This document shows, piece by piece, positions 33,186 through 41,784 of a DNA stretch of 43,205 bases. Within the stretch, counting starts at the first letter, position 1; each line of letters opens with the position of its first letter. The notes beneath the pieces were generated by a model, which was not told the DNA's origin, searched no databases, and saw only the letters and a list, made by a program, of their open reading frames with translations. Both the position numbers and the translations under genes were made by a program. The DNA is from Rhizobium sp. ASV20 (GTDB lineage Bacteria > Pseudomonadota > Alphaproteobacteria > Rhizobiales > Rhizobiaceae): positions 1 to 43,205 of the forward strand of contig NZ_JAELTU010000051.1 in NCBI RefSeq assembly GCF_016429015.1, written 5' to 3'.

Positions 33186-34160
33186 TCAAGCCTCTAACGG
33201 AAAATGACAGGCGACCATCCGGCCGTCCCGCTGCTGTGGGGCAGGATCTTCTACCCGACAAATGTCCTTGGCAAAAGGACAGCGCGTATGAAAGCGACAG
33301 CCCGAAGGCAGATTCATCGGGCTCGGAATTTCGCCTTTCAGCACCGGCCTTTCACGGCCGCGCTGGCGCGGGTCGGCAAGCGGCACCGCCGAAATCAGGA
33401 ACATCGTATAGGGATGTAGCGGCTTGGCGAAGATTTCCTCCGTCCGCCCAACCTCCACCAGACGGCCGAGGAACATAACCCCCACACGATCGGCAAATTG
33501 CCGAACGACGCTCAAGTCGTGGGTGATGAAGAAGTAGGTCAGACCCAACTCTTCCTGAAGGTCGGATAGCAGGTTCAGGACCTGCGCCTGGATCGAAACA
33601 TCGAGCGCCGAAACGGACTCGTCGCACACAACGAAATCCGGGCTGTTGGCAAGGGCGCGGGCAATACCGATGCGCTGGCGCTGGCCGCCGGAAAACTGGT
33701 GCGGATAGTTGCGCAGATATTGCCGCCGCAGCCCCACCATGTCGAGAAGCTCGGCGCAACGCTCGCGGATCGCCTCGGCGGATCCATAGCCGTGCGTGCG
33801 CAACGGCTCGCTCAGGATTTCCTCGATGCGCATGCGCGGGTTGAGCGACGCATAAGGGTCCTGGAACACGATCTGCAGCTTCTTGCGCAGGGTGCGCATG
33901 CCACCTTCGTCCAACTCGGTCAATTCCTGCCCGCGGTAGCGGATCGTACCCGAGGTTGCTTCTATCAGGCGCAACATCACCCGGCCGAGGGTACTCTTGC
34001 CGCAACCGGATTCACCGACGAGAGCGAAAGTCTCGCGCTCGTATATGTCGAGAGAAACGCCGTCGACAGCGCGCACCGAGCGGGCGCCACTACCGAAGAA
34101 TCCGCCACCCACCGGATAGTGTTTATTGAGATCACGAGCTGAAAGTACGATGTCGTTCAC
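33186..34160 (-). CDS. Dipeptide/oligopeptide ABC transporter ATP-binding protein (DppF/OppF-like)
   Basis: This 324-residue ATPase has Walker [10 protein letters not shown] at residues 49-57, the Q-loop in [14 protein letters not shown], signature FSGGQRQR, Walker [12 protein letters not shown], and the C-terminal oligopeptide-transporter extension with [16 protein letters not shown]. The start is set at GTG 34160, which overlaps the upstream ATPase stop by four bases (GTGA) and has AAGGAG eight bases before it; an ATG at 34208 would overlap the neighbour by 52 bases. It pairs with the DppD-like ATPase. Confidence 0.93.
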   Translation of the reverse strand: MNDIVLSARDLNKHYPVGGGFFGSGARSVRAVDGVSLDIYERETFALVGESGCGKSTLGRVMLRLIEATSGTIRYRGQELTELDEGGMRTLRKKLQIVFQDPYASLNPRMRIEEILSEPLRTHGYGSAEAIRERCAELLDMVGLRRQYLRNYPHQFSGGQRQRIGIARALANSPDFVVCDESVSALDVSIQAQVLNLLSDLQEELGLTYFFITHDLSVVRQFADRVGVMFLGRLVEVGRTEEIFAKPLHPYTMFLISAVPLADPRQRGRERPVLKGEIPSPMNLPSGCRFHTRCPFAKDICRVEDPAPQQRDGRMVACHFPLEA

Positions 34161-35170
34161 GATGACGCTCCTTGCCCGCTCGTTTCCTGTTGCGCGTGCA
34201 GCCAGCAACGCGCCACATGCCCCTGCTCCACGCCTGCAAGCGCAGGCGCCTTTTGACAGATCGCCATGGTGTCGCCGCAGCGCGGGCCGAAACGACAGCC
34301 CGGCGGTAATTTAGCGAGATTGGGCACCATGCCCGGAATGCTGGGCATCCGTTTGGAGACACGCGCCGCGCCTGCCTTGGGGATCGATGCCAGAAGTCCG
34401 CGCGTATAGGGATGAGATGGACGCTCGAAGAGGTCGAACACATCGGCCTGTTCGACAATCTGCCCGGCATACATGACATTCACCTCGTCGCACATTTCGG
34501 CGATGATGCCGAGATCATGCGTGATCATGATGATCGCCGTGCCGACGCGGTCACGCAGATCCAGCATCAGCTTCAGGATCTGCGATTGCGTCGTCACATC
34601 GAGAGCCGTCGTCGGTTCGTCGGCGATGAGCAGCTTCGGCTCGCAGATCAGCCCCATGGCGATCATGGCACGCTGGCGCAATCCCCCTGAAAGCTCATGA
34701 GGATAGGCATCCAGTCGAGCCTTCGGCTCGGGGATGCCCACCAGTTCGAACATCTCCAGAACGCGCTCGCGGATCTCCTTGCGCTTGAGCCCGTGATGGA
34801 TCGCCAGCGGCTCGCCGACCTGATCCCAGATCTTGCGCACCGGATTGAGTGACGTCATCGGCTCCTGAAACACCATGGAAATCTCGCTGCCACGAACGCG
34901 GCGCATTCCATCGGGCGTCAACGTCGCAAGGTCGGTGCCGTCGAGCATGATGCTTTTTGCACTGACATGCCCTTGCGGCTTGGGCACCAGCCCCATCAGG
35001 GAGAGCGCGGTCATGCTCTTGCCGGAACCGGATTCGCCCACGAGTCCAACGATGCGTCCCCGCCCGACATCGAAGGAGATATCGTCCAGCACGCGGACAT
35101 TGCCGCGGTCGCCGCGGAATTCGGTGCGCAATTCGCGCACGCTGAGTACTGTATCGGATGCGGATGCCAT
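34157..35170 (-). CDS. Dipeptide/oligopeptide ABC transporter ATP-binding protein (DppD/OppD-like)
   Basis: This 337-residue ATPase has Walker A GESGSGKS, Q-loop in SMVFQEPMTSLNPV, the signature in the modified form LSGGLRQR, Walker B LLIADEPTTALD, the switch His in MITHDLGII, and the C-terminal cysteine-bearing extension (GCRFGPRCGDTMAICQ) of OppD-type subunits. It starts four bases after the DppC-like gene. Together with the DppF-like partner it energises the importer at the inner membrane. Confidence 0.94.
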   Translation of the reverse strand: MASASDTVLSVRELRTEFRGDRGNVRVLDDISFDVGRGRIVGLVGESGSGKSMTALSLMGLVPKPQGHVSAKSIMLDGTDLATLTPDGMRRVRGSEISMVFQEPMTSLNPVRKIWDQVGEPLAIHHGLKRKEIRERVLEMFELVGIPEPKARLDAYPHELSGGLRQRAMIAMGLICEPKLLIADEPTTALDVTTQSQILKLMLDLRDRVGTAIIMITHDLGIIAEMCDEVNVMYAGQIVEQADVFDLFERPSHPYTRGLLASIPKAGAARVSKRMPSIPGMVPNLAKLPPGCRFGPRCGDTMAICQKAPALAGVEQGHVARCWLHAQQETSGQGASS

Positions 35171-35174
35171 CGGT

Positions 35175-36071
35175 TCAGTCCTTCATGGAGGGATCGAGCG
35201 CATCGCGCAGCCCGTCGCCGATAAAGTTGAAGGCAAGCACGGTCAGCAGGATCGCCACCCCGGGTGAGATCGCCACGAGTGGCGCCTGAAACAGATATTC
35301 CTTGCCCTTGGCGACCAGCAGACCCCAGCTTGCCTCCGGCGGCTGCACGCCGACGCCCAGAAAGCTGAGGCTCGATTCCCACATGATCGCTTCCGGGATC
35401 GACAAGGAAAACAACACGATGAGAGTCGGAATCACGTTCGGAAAGATATGGCGGAACATGATGGTCGCCCGGCCGGTGCCGCCCGCCCGCGCTGCTTCGA
35501 TAAACTCCTTCTGCTTCAGGGCCAGCGTCTGCGCGCGCACGACGCGCGCCACTCCGGCCCAACCCACCAGCGCCAGGGCGAGGAAGATATTGAGCAGGTT
35601 GGCCCCGAGCGTATACATCACCACCATCGCAAGCAGCAGCGATGGAAATGCGATCATCATATCGGCGAGCCGCATCACCACGAAATCCGTGCGGTTGCCG
35701 AAATAGCCGCTGAGAATGCCGAGCACCGTGCCGATGATCAGCGAGATCAAGCTTGGCACGATACCGACCACGAGCGAGATGCGCGCACCATAGAGAATGC
35801 GCGTCAGCACATCCCGACCGAAATTGTCGGTTCCGAGCCAATAGGTCGTAGAGGCCGGCAACAATTGCTCGTTCAAAGCCACGCGGTAGGGATCGTGCGG
35901 GCTGATCCACGGCGCGAAGACTGTCAACAGAACCAGCAGCAGGACGAAGGCAAGCCCCGCCATGGCCATGCGGTTCTTGCGGAAGGCGCGCAGGCTGTCG
36001 CCAAGGAAGCTGGCTTCCTCGATGGTTTCGGGAGCGTTCTCCCCAGTGATGACTTCGGCAGGGAGGCTCAT
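35175..36071 (-). CDS. Dipeptide/oligopeptide ABC transporter permease (DppC-like)
   Basis: This 298-residue permease opens with a long cytoplasmic N-terminus, then membrane helix one (MAGLAFVLLLVLLTVFAPWI) and the DppC family block DPYRVALNEQLLPASTTYWL followed by GTDNFGRDVLTRILYGARIS. The EAA-type loop reads AARAGGTGRATIMFRHIFPN. The C-terminal helix ends GDGLRDALDPSMKD, as in all DppC proteins. Its ATG overlaps the DppB stop by one base. Confidence 0.95.
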   Translation of the reverse strand: MSLPAEVITGENAPETIEEASFLGDSLRAFRKNRMAMAGLAFVLLLVLLTVFAPWISPHDPYRVALNEQLLPASTTYWLGTDNFGRDVLTRILYGARISLVVGIVPSLISLIIGTVLGILSGYFGNRTDFVVMRLADMMIAFPSLLLAMVVMYTLGANLLNIFLALALVGWAGVARVVRAQTLALKQKEFIEAARAGGTGRATIMFRHIFPNVIPTLIVLFSLSIPEAIMWESSLSFLGVGVQPPEASWGLLVAKGKEYLFQAPLVAISPGVAILLTVLAFNFIGDGLRDALDPSMKD

Positions 36072-37006
36072 CAGGCGTCCTTCTTCATCTCGGAGCGAAT
36101 ACGGGGATCCAGGACGGAATAGAGAATGTCGGCGATCAGATTTCCAAGGATCACCAATGCGGTCGCAAACAGTACCGAACCCTGCAGCAACGGCATATCG
36201 CGCGACTGGATTGCGTTGACCGAGATACGGCCAACTCCGGGGATGCCGAAAATCGCTTCCGTGATGACGGCGCCCGACAGCAGCGTCGCCACCTGAATTG
36301 CCATGATCGTCACCACGGGGATCAGCGCATTCTTCAGCGCGTGGCGCGAGATGACGCGAAGCTCGCGCAGACCCTTGGCACGGGCGGTGCGGATATAATC
36401 ATGGCGCATGACTTCGAGAAGGCTCGAGCGCGTAAGACGGGCAATGACGCCTGCCGAGCTCCAACCCAGTACGATGGCCGGCAGGATCAGATATTTCCAG
36501 CCGTAGAAACCGGAAACGGGCAGCCATTTCAGCTTCAGGGCAAAAATATACTGCAGAAGCAATGCGGACCAGAAGATCGGCATCGAGACGCCAAGCAGCG
36601 AAAATCCCATGAAGAAATGATCGAGCAGACTGTCGCGTCGTACTGCAGAGAGAATACCCGCCGGAATGCCGATGATCCACGAGACGACGGCAGCGCAGGC
36701 CGCCAGCAACAAGGTGGCTGGAAATGCGGTGAGGATCAGAGTCGTCACGCTGCGATTAAGCTTGATTGATGTGCCGAGATCGCCATGCAGCGCATCCCAG
36801 AGAAAACGCAGATAGCGGGTAAGCAGCGGGTCATCGAGATGCATCTGCGCACGAATACGCGCGATGACATCGGCACTGGCGTGTTCCTTCATCATCAGTG
36901 CCACCGGATCGCCCGGCACCACGTTCAGCATGACGAAAAGAATGGCGGTGATCCCGATGAGCACCGGAATCGAAACGAGAATGCGTCGGATCGCAAACAT
37001 CAGCAT
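36071..37006 (-). CDS. Dipeptide/oligopeptide ABC transporter permease (DppB-like)
   Basis: This 311-residue permease has the DppB N-terminus (FAIRRILVSIPVLIGITAIL), about six membrane segments, the family block VPGDPVALMM, and the EAA loop RTARAKGLRELRVISRHALK. It ends SVLDPRIR. ATG 37006 or 37000 (codon 3) could be used; no strong ribosome site is seen. A large stem-loop lies between it and the upstream binding-protein gene. Confidence 0.95.
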   Translation of the reverse strand: MLMFAIRRILVSIPVLIGITAILFVMLNVVPGDPVALMMKEHASADVIARIRAQMHLDDPLLTRYLRFLWDALHGDLGTSIKLNRSVTTLILTAFPATLLLAACAAVVSWIIGIPAGILSAVRRDSLLDHFFMGFSLLGVSMPIFWSALLLQYIFALKLKWLPVSGFYGWKYLILPAIVLGWSSAGVIARLTRSSLLEVMRHDYIRTARAKGLRELRVISRHALKNALIPVVTIMAIQVATLLSGAVITEAIFGIPGVGRISVNAIQSRDMPLLQGSVLFATALVILGNLIADILYSVLDPRIRSEMKKDA

Positions 37007-37090
37007 CGGGGAAGTGTTCTTTCAGCGGCGCCCGCGCGAAAGGGCGAATGGACGGTGGCGAGGGACGCGAGCTTATCCGCACGCGCCCCG

Positions 37091-37138
37091 CCGCATAATT
37101 CCGTGGCCCGAAATCTTTTCGGGCGTGGAATTACGCGG
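37091..37138 (-). terminator. Large intercistronic stem-loop after the peptide-binding-protein gene
   Basis: The outer arm CCGC (37091-37094) pairs with GCGG (37135-37138). TAATTCC (37096-37102) pairs with GGAATTA (37127-37133). GCCCGAAA (37106-37113) pairs with TTTCGGGC (37117-37124; the central bases are AT-rich). It sits in the 158-bp gap between the binding-protein stop and the permease gene. Such structures usually let the abundant binding protein be made in excess over the membrane subunits. Confidence 0.65.
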
Positions 37139-37164
37139 CCGCCATGACGTGTTACGGCCTGGTC

Positions 37165-38748
37165 TTACTCGACCTCGACCTTGTAGTAGCTCATGTCGCT
37201 CCAACCGTTCCATGGAACGACGAAGTTCTTCACGCGCTTCTGCACGACGAAGCTGTGGTCGAGGCTGAACAACGGCACCCAGGCGGCGTCTTTACCGACG
37301 ATTTGCGCAGTCAGATCCTGATAGAGCTTACAGCGAGCTGCCGGGTCCGTCAGGCTGCGTGCCTTCTCGACCGATGCGAACACTTCCGGGTCATTGTTGT
37401 TGTAGGCCCGGACCTTGCTGCCGCTCTCCGAGAAGAACGTATAGAAGAAGTTGTCCGGATCGTTGAAATCCGCCGACCAGACCTGGGTGTAAGCATCCGA
37501 ATCGCCCACCTTGCGAGCGGCCAGCCAGGCAGCTTCATCGGTGGTGACGATATTGGCCTTGAACCCGGCTTCCGCCACCTGCGCCTGAATGATCTGGTTC
37601 ATGTCAGACCACTTGGGCGACCAGCTCGACACTTGCTGCAGGTTGACTTCCACGCCATTCGGATAGCCGGCCTCGGCGAGCAGCTCCTTCGCCTTGGCTG
37701 GGTTGTGCTCGATCGGGGCGGCGGCCGCGTAACAGGTCAGGCCACGCGGCATGACGCCGTCTTCCAGCTTGCCCTTGCCGTAGAAGTTCTTGTCGAGAAT
37801 GGCCTGACGGTCGATCGACATCTGGAAGGCGCGACGCACGCGCGGATCGTCGAACGGCTTCTTCTTCTGGTTGATGTTATAGTAGTAAAGTCCGACGCGC
37901 GGCCCGGAGCGGATGAGAGACTTCCACTGGTCGCTTCCGTAGAAGTAAGGCGTCTGTGTCGGAGCATAGTCGAGATCGAACACATCGATTTCATCGGATT
38001 CGAAAAGCATCCGCAGCGTCTCGGAATCGGAAACCACGCGGATGAGCAGCTTGTCGAGCTTCGGCCGGCCGCGGAAATAGTTGTCGTTGGCCTCAAGCGT
38101 CTGGCTGTCGTTCAACGTGTAGTCACGCAGAATGAACGGCCCGGTGCCATTGGTGGTTTCCGGCGTCAGACCGAACTTGTCGCCGGCGGCTTCGGTGAAG
38201 GCACGGTTGTAGATCGAAGCCTGCGGACTTGCGAGCAGCGCGAGGAAGGCGGCATAGGGCTGGCTGAGCTGGATCTGTACGGTGTACTTGTCCACCGCCT
38301 TCAGACCCGAAACATTGTTGGCCTTGCCGTCAAGCCGATCTTTCGAACCTGCAACAAAGGTCAGGATGTCGGTGCCGAGCGCCTTGGTTGCCGGATTGAG
38401 CATCCGGTCGAAGGTGTAGACCACATCGTCGGCGGTGAGTTCGGCGCCGTTGTGAAACTTCACGCCCTGACGCAGATGGAAAGTGTAGGTCAGACCGTCG
38501 CTGGAAATCTCCCATTTCTCAGCAAGACCGGGCACCAGAGCGGATTCGCCGGGCTTGGTGGTTTCAGCTTCGATCAGGCGGTCGAAAATGTTGAGCGGAA
38601 GCGTATAGTCATCCGACGTCATCTGGCCGTCAGCGGTCTTCGGATCTTCCGTGTAGGACACGCGCAACATGTTTTCGGCCAGAACTGGCGAGAACAGGGT
38701 AAGGCTGACCAAACCGGTCGCCATCAGCAATTTCATTTTAGTATTCAC
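37165..38748 (-). CDS. Peptide ABC transporter substrate-binding protein (SBP family 5, DppA-like)
   Basis: This 527-residue periplasmic binding protein has a signal peptide cleaved after VLA (about residue 24). Family 5 landmarks are LAEKWEISSDGLTYTFHLRQ, GVKFHNGAELTADDVVYTFD, and RVRRAFQMSIDRQAIL. The start is GTG 38748 with GAGGTG about six bases upstream; ATG at codon 5 is the alternative. It delivers ligand, probably a short peptide, to the Dpp-type permeases just downstream. The upstream gene, a DAP decarboxylase paralogue, ends 120 bp away. Confidence 0.94.
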   Translation of the reverse strand: MNTKMKLLMATGLVSLTLFSPVLAENMLRVSYTEDPKTADGQMTSDDYTLPLNIFDRLIEAETTKPGESALVPGLAEKWEISSDGLTYTFHLRQGVKFHNGAELTADDVVYTFDRMLNPATKALGTDILTFVAGSKDRLDGKANNVSGLKAVDKYTVQIQLSQPYAAFLALLASPQASIYNRAFTEAAGDKFGLTPETTNGTGPFILRDYTLNDSQTLEANDNYFRGRPKLDKLLIRVVSDSETLRMLFESDEIDVFDLDYAPTQTPYFYGSDQWKSLIRSGPRVGLYYYNINQKKKPFDDPRVRRAFQMSIDRQAILDKNFYGKGKLEDGVMPRGLTCYAAAAPIEHNPAKAKELLAEAGYPNGVEVNLQQVSSWSPKWSDMNQIIQAQVAEAGFKANIVTTDEAAWLAARKVGDSDAYTQVWSADFNDPDNFFYTFFSESGSKVRAYNNNDPEVFASVEKARSLTDPAARCKLYQDLTAQIVGKDAAWVPLFSLDHSFVVQKRVKNFVVPWNGWSDMSYYKVEVE

Positions 38749-38868
38749 ATTTCACCTCTTGGCGGTTTTTCGGTTTCCCGGCAGCGGCCGCTATCACGGC
38801 CCCTGCACCAGCGACTTGATTTCTGTTTCGTGGGGCCTGTCGCACAATCCCACGATTAATACTACCAT

Positions 38869-40209
38869 TTAACCGGCGGAACTTTCGCCAGCCAGCCATG
38901 ATCCAGCCTGTTCCAGTTCCAGGGCATCGGCGATGTTTGTCCTGCGGCGAATAACCCGGAACTGCGCGCCATCGACCAGGACTTCGGGAACGAGATCGCG
39001 AGAATTATAGGTCGACGACATCGCGGCGCCGTAGGCTCCCGCATTGTCGAAAACTACGAGATCGCCGGCGACGATTGTGCCCAACCCCTGATATTTTCCG
39101 AAATCGTCCGAGCTTTCGCAGATGGGACCGACGATCCGGCAGATATCGTCACTTTCGACTGGGCGCCGCGCCTCCACCGTCAGCAGAGGATGCTGTGCAC
39201 CATAGAGAGCCGGGCGCATGAGATCGTTCATGGCGGCGTCGATCACCGCAATCGGTACACCCGCGCTTTCCTTGAGGTAGAGGACCTCGCTGACCAGGAT
39301 GCCAGTGCGCCCCGCCAGCCAGCGGCCCGGCTCTACATTCAGCGCGCAACCAAGGTCGCCGACGGTCTCTGCGATGATCGAGGCATATTCCACAAGGTCG
39401 GGGCCGGCTTGCGTATCATCGCCGATCCCCAGTCCGCCACCCAGATCCAGTCTCTCGACGGCTAGCCCGGCCGCGCGCAACCGCCGTACCAGATCAGCCA
39501 GTGCCGCCCAGGCGTCGCGGAAGGGCGAGAGGTCGAGGATCTGCGAGCCGATATGCACGGCAAGACCAACCATATTCAGCTCGGGCCGCATCGAGGCTTC
39601 CGCGTAAATGGCCGGGACCTCGCCAATGGCAATGCCGAACTTGCTGTCCTTCTTTGCAGTCGTGATTTTGGCATGCGTGCGGGCGTCCACGTCCGGATTG
39701 ACGCGCAGCGCGACCGGCGCGCGGATGCCCGTTTCGCTAGCCACCTCCGCTACGATTTCCAGCTCTGCAGGGCTCTCGACATTGAGCTGATGCAGACCGG
39801 CCTCGAGAGCGGCCCGGATCTCGCCCCGCGTCTTGCCGACGCCGGAAAAGATGATGCGTTCCGGCGGCGTTCCGGCAGCAAGCGCTCGCGCCATCTCCCC
39901 GCCCGAAACGATATCCATGCCGGCGCCAAGGCGCGCGAGTTCAGCCAGCACATGGATGTTGCTGCTGGCCTTGACGGCAAAGCAGATGGAAACATTCGAC
40001 GCTGCGGTTGCCGTTTTCAAAATCTCGTAATTTTGCCGCAACGCGCCCGCGGAATAACAATAGAAAGGCGTGCCGACAGCACCGGCAATGCGGTCGATCG
40101 ACACGTCTTCCGCGTGCAGTCGGCCATCGCTTCCGCGAGCCAGCCAGCGGCTCGGTGTTTCGGTCTTGCTTATTTGGGAAGAGGCAATCGTATCGGTCAT
40201 GATGTGCAT
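38869..40209 (-). CDS. lysA: Diaminopimelate decarboxylase family (LysA-like) protein in a peptide-transport operon
   Basis: This 446-residue fold-III PLP decarboxylase carries the DAP decarboxylase hallmarks: PLP Lys80 in CFAVKASSN, HIGSQI, LDLGGGLGI, EPGRWLAG, GPICESSDDFG with the active-site cysteine, and NAGAYGAAMSSTYNSR. DAP decarboxylase converts meso-diaminopimelate to L-lysine and CO2. ATG 40209 or 40200 may be the start. It is the first gene of cassette 3, divergent from LysR. Its placement argues for a catabolic copy working on imported DAP, distinct from a biosynthetic lysA elsewhere; a related D-amino-acid or ornithine-type substrate cannot be excluded. Confidence 0.9.
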   Translation of the reverse strand: MHIMTDTIASSQISKTETPSRWLARGSDGRLHAEDVSIDRIAGAVGTPFYCYSAGALRQNYEILKTATAASNVSICFAVKASSNIHVLAELARLGAGMDIVSGGEMARALAAGTPPERIIFSGVGKTRGEIRAALEAGLHQLNVESPAELEIVAEVASETGIRAPVALRVNPDVDARTHAKITTAKKDSKFGIAIGEVPAIYAEASMRPELNMVGLAVHIGSQILDLSPFRDAWAALADLVRRLRAAGLAVERLDLGGGLGIGDDTQAGPDLVEYASIIAETVGDLGCALNVEPGRWLAGRTGILVSEVLYLKESAGVPIAVIDAAMNDLMRPALYGAQHPLLTVEARRPVESDDICRIVGPICESSDDFGKYQGLGTIVAGDLVVFDNAGAYGAAMSSTYNSRDLVPEVLVDGAQFRVIRRRTNIADALELEQAGSWLAGESSAG

Positions 40210-40232
40210 TCAAAGTTGCGGTTGCGGGAAGA

Positions 40233-40258
40233 TTTCAGATTATGACATGATTATGAAA
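40233..40258. promoter_or_regulatory. Candidate LysR operator with tandem ATTATGA repeats
   Basis: In the 106-bp gap between the divergent LysA-like and LysR genes, ATTATGA occurs twice, at 40239-40245 and 40250-40256, exactly 11 bp (one helical turn) apart. The pair is enclosed by TTTCA (40233-40237) and TGAAA (40254-40258). Such phased A/T-rich repeats are what a LysR regulator would bind. Confidence 0.45.
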
Positions 40259-40315
40259 TGCTTCTTCTGCCGTTTTTATTCATTTTTGATATAAGGCGGC
40301 CAAGGAGGATCTGAT

Positions 40316-41236
40316 TTGAAACTCAATCAGCGACAAATCGACGTATTCAACGCGGTGATGGTCAACAAGAGCGTCACAGCTGCCGCCATACGGCTGGGGA
40401 GTTCGCAGCCGACGCTCAGCCGCGAAATTCGCGAGATAGAACAGCGCCTCGGCTTCGAGCTTTTCCAACGCTTCGGCAAGCGGCTGACGCCGACTGAGCA
40501 GGCGGTATTGCTGCATGAGGTGGTGCTGCGCTCCTTCGTCGGGATGGACGAGATCAATCGCGCGGCGACCGCCATTCGTACCCGCAGCGCGGCCAATTTC
40601 CGCATTGCCACCATTCCTGCCTATGCCGAATCAATCATTCCGCGAGCAATTCAGTGTCTGTTGCGGGCGCGACCGCCCGTACATTTCTCGATCCACTCCC
40701 ATGAGGAACCTTCCTTGCGTCATGAAATGACAACCCAGGTTTTCGACCTGGGCCTGACGGAAAGCCTCGCTGAACGCGAAGGAGCCACAAGCGAAACCAT
40801 CGTCGCGGGCGACATGGTTTGCGTTTTGCCGCAGGGGCATCGCCTGGCGGGCCAAAGAGAGCTGACACCTACGGATTTCACCGGCCAGCCCTTCATCTAT
40901 TTCGGCCAAAACGATCCTTATCGCCACAAGCTAGACGGGGTGTTTCAGTCGGCGGGCGTTGCTCGCGACTATGCCGCGGAAACCACGACTGCGGCGAGCG
41001 TTTGCGCCATGGTCGCGGTCGGCGTGGGTATTTCGGTGATCAATCCATTGACTGCGGCAAGCCATACAGGCCGCAACGTGGTGTTTCGGCGGCTCTCGGT
41101 CTCGGTGCCTTACCTTCTGTCGGTCTGGCGGCCGGCTCGCAGCAACCGTACGGCTCAAGCCAAAAAATTCGTCACCGCGCTGCGTGATGTCGCAGCCGAT
41201 ATGTCGGCCAGCCTTCGGCTGTCCCTGGATGCATAG
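40316..41236 (+). CDS. LysR-family transcriptional regulator
   Basis: This 306-residue regulator starts at TTG 40316, with AAGGAGG at 40302-40308 seven bases upstream; no ATG fits. The helix-turn-helix spans residues about 3-60 (AAAIRLGSSQPTLSREIREI), and the effector-binding domain about 90-295 is complete. The sequence resembles the branch of LysR proteins that controls opine, octopine or amino-acid/peptide uptake (OccR/NocR-like: QRQIDVFNAVMVNKSVTAAA). It is divergent from the seven-gene-plus cassette 3 operon and thus its probable regulator. The inducer may be a D-amino acid, DAP or a peptide; this is inference. Confidence 0.92.
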   Translation: MKLNQRQIDVFNAVMVNKSVTAAAIRLGSSQPTLSREIREIEQRLGFELFQRFGKRLTPTEQAVLLHEVVLRSFVGMDEINRAATAIRTRSAANFRIATIPAYAESIIPRAIQCLLRARPPVHFSIHSHEEPSLRHEMTTQVFDLGLTESLAEREGATSETIVAGDMVCVLPQGHRLAGQRELTPTDFTGQPFIYFGQNDPYRHKLDGVFQSAGVARDYAAETTTAASVCAMVAVGVGISVINPLTAASHTGRNVVFRRLSVSVPYLLSVWRPARSNRTAQAKKFVTALRDVAADMSASLRLSLDA

Positions 41237-41253
41237 GATCGAGCGGACCAAAT

Positions 41254-41289
41254 AGACAAGGGCCGGAGCGAAAGCCCCGGCCCTTGTCT
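41254..41289. terminator. Strong bidirectional terminator with GAAA tetraloop
   Basis: AGACAAGGGCCGG (41254-41266) pairs over 13 bp with CCGGCCCTTGTCT (41277-41289), and the inner part GC-GAAA-GC closes with a GNRA tetraloop. It lies between the convergent LysR gene and the small secreted-protein gene. Confidence 0.75.
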
Positions 41290-41310
41290 GGCTTATGATT
41301 ATGCCGCAGC

Positions 41311-41616
41311 TTAGTTGTTAAGGGCACCGCCAACGATGGCACCAAGCGCGAAGGCAGCGGCGGGATACCACATTCCGTCGCCATGACGACGATAGCCGGG
41401 CCGCCGATCGCGATAGCCGCGATAACCATGATAATAACCAGGCCGATCAGCGCCACGATGAGGCCCCCATCCAGGTCGGCCAGCTCCGCGCGGCGGCGGT
41501 ACATCCCGGCGATAATCGCCGTGGCGGTCATGATGACGGCGGGGCCATTCCTGTGCATTGGCAAGCGGTGCCGCAAGCGTTGCAGCGGCAACGATGGCAA
41601 TGAAAATCTTCTTCAT
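41311..41616 (-). CDS. Small secreted Gly/Arg/His/Tyr-rich protein
   Basis: This 101-residue protein starts [21 protein letters not shown] (signal peptide, cleaved after ANA at residue 21). The mature part is rich in Arg, His, Gly, Tyr and Pro ([31 protein letters not shown]) and ends in a small hydrophobic segment [19 protein letters not shown] 41616 was chosen because GAGGAAG lies nine bases upstream; the frame stays open to 41658. Its make-up recalls the exported small proteins common in Rhizobiales, but no family was recognised. The His/Arg content could bind metal or anions. Confidence 0.75.
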   Translation of the reverse strand: MKKIFIAIVAAATLAAPLANAQEWPRRHHDRHGDYRRDVPPPRGAGRPGWGPHRGADRPGYYHGYRGYRDRRPGYRRHGDGMWYPAAAFALGAIVGGALNN

Positions 41617-41784
41617 CAGAGGCTTCCTCATTATTAACAAGTGAACCTTAGTAACCATAAGGTGAATGAAAGGTAAAATTTCCCTCCCAAATATGGGGTC
41701 GCTTTCAGGCTATAGGATGCGATGCTCTCGGCCTGCAGCGCACCATTCGAACGGCCAAAACGCAATCCGGCCCGGTGAATTCCA

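Noticed and set aside
31477..33207. 576-codon plus-strand open frame opposite dap and the YkuD gene
   Set aside because: It spans two genuine genes in antisense and shows only compositional bias.
37144..38859. 571-codon plus-strand open frame opposite the peptide-binding-protein gene
   Set aside because: Antisense shadow; the minus-strand frame has a signal peptide and SBP family 5 motifs.
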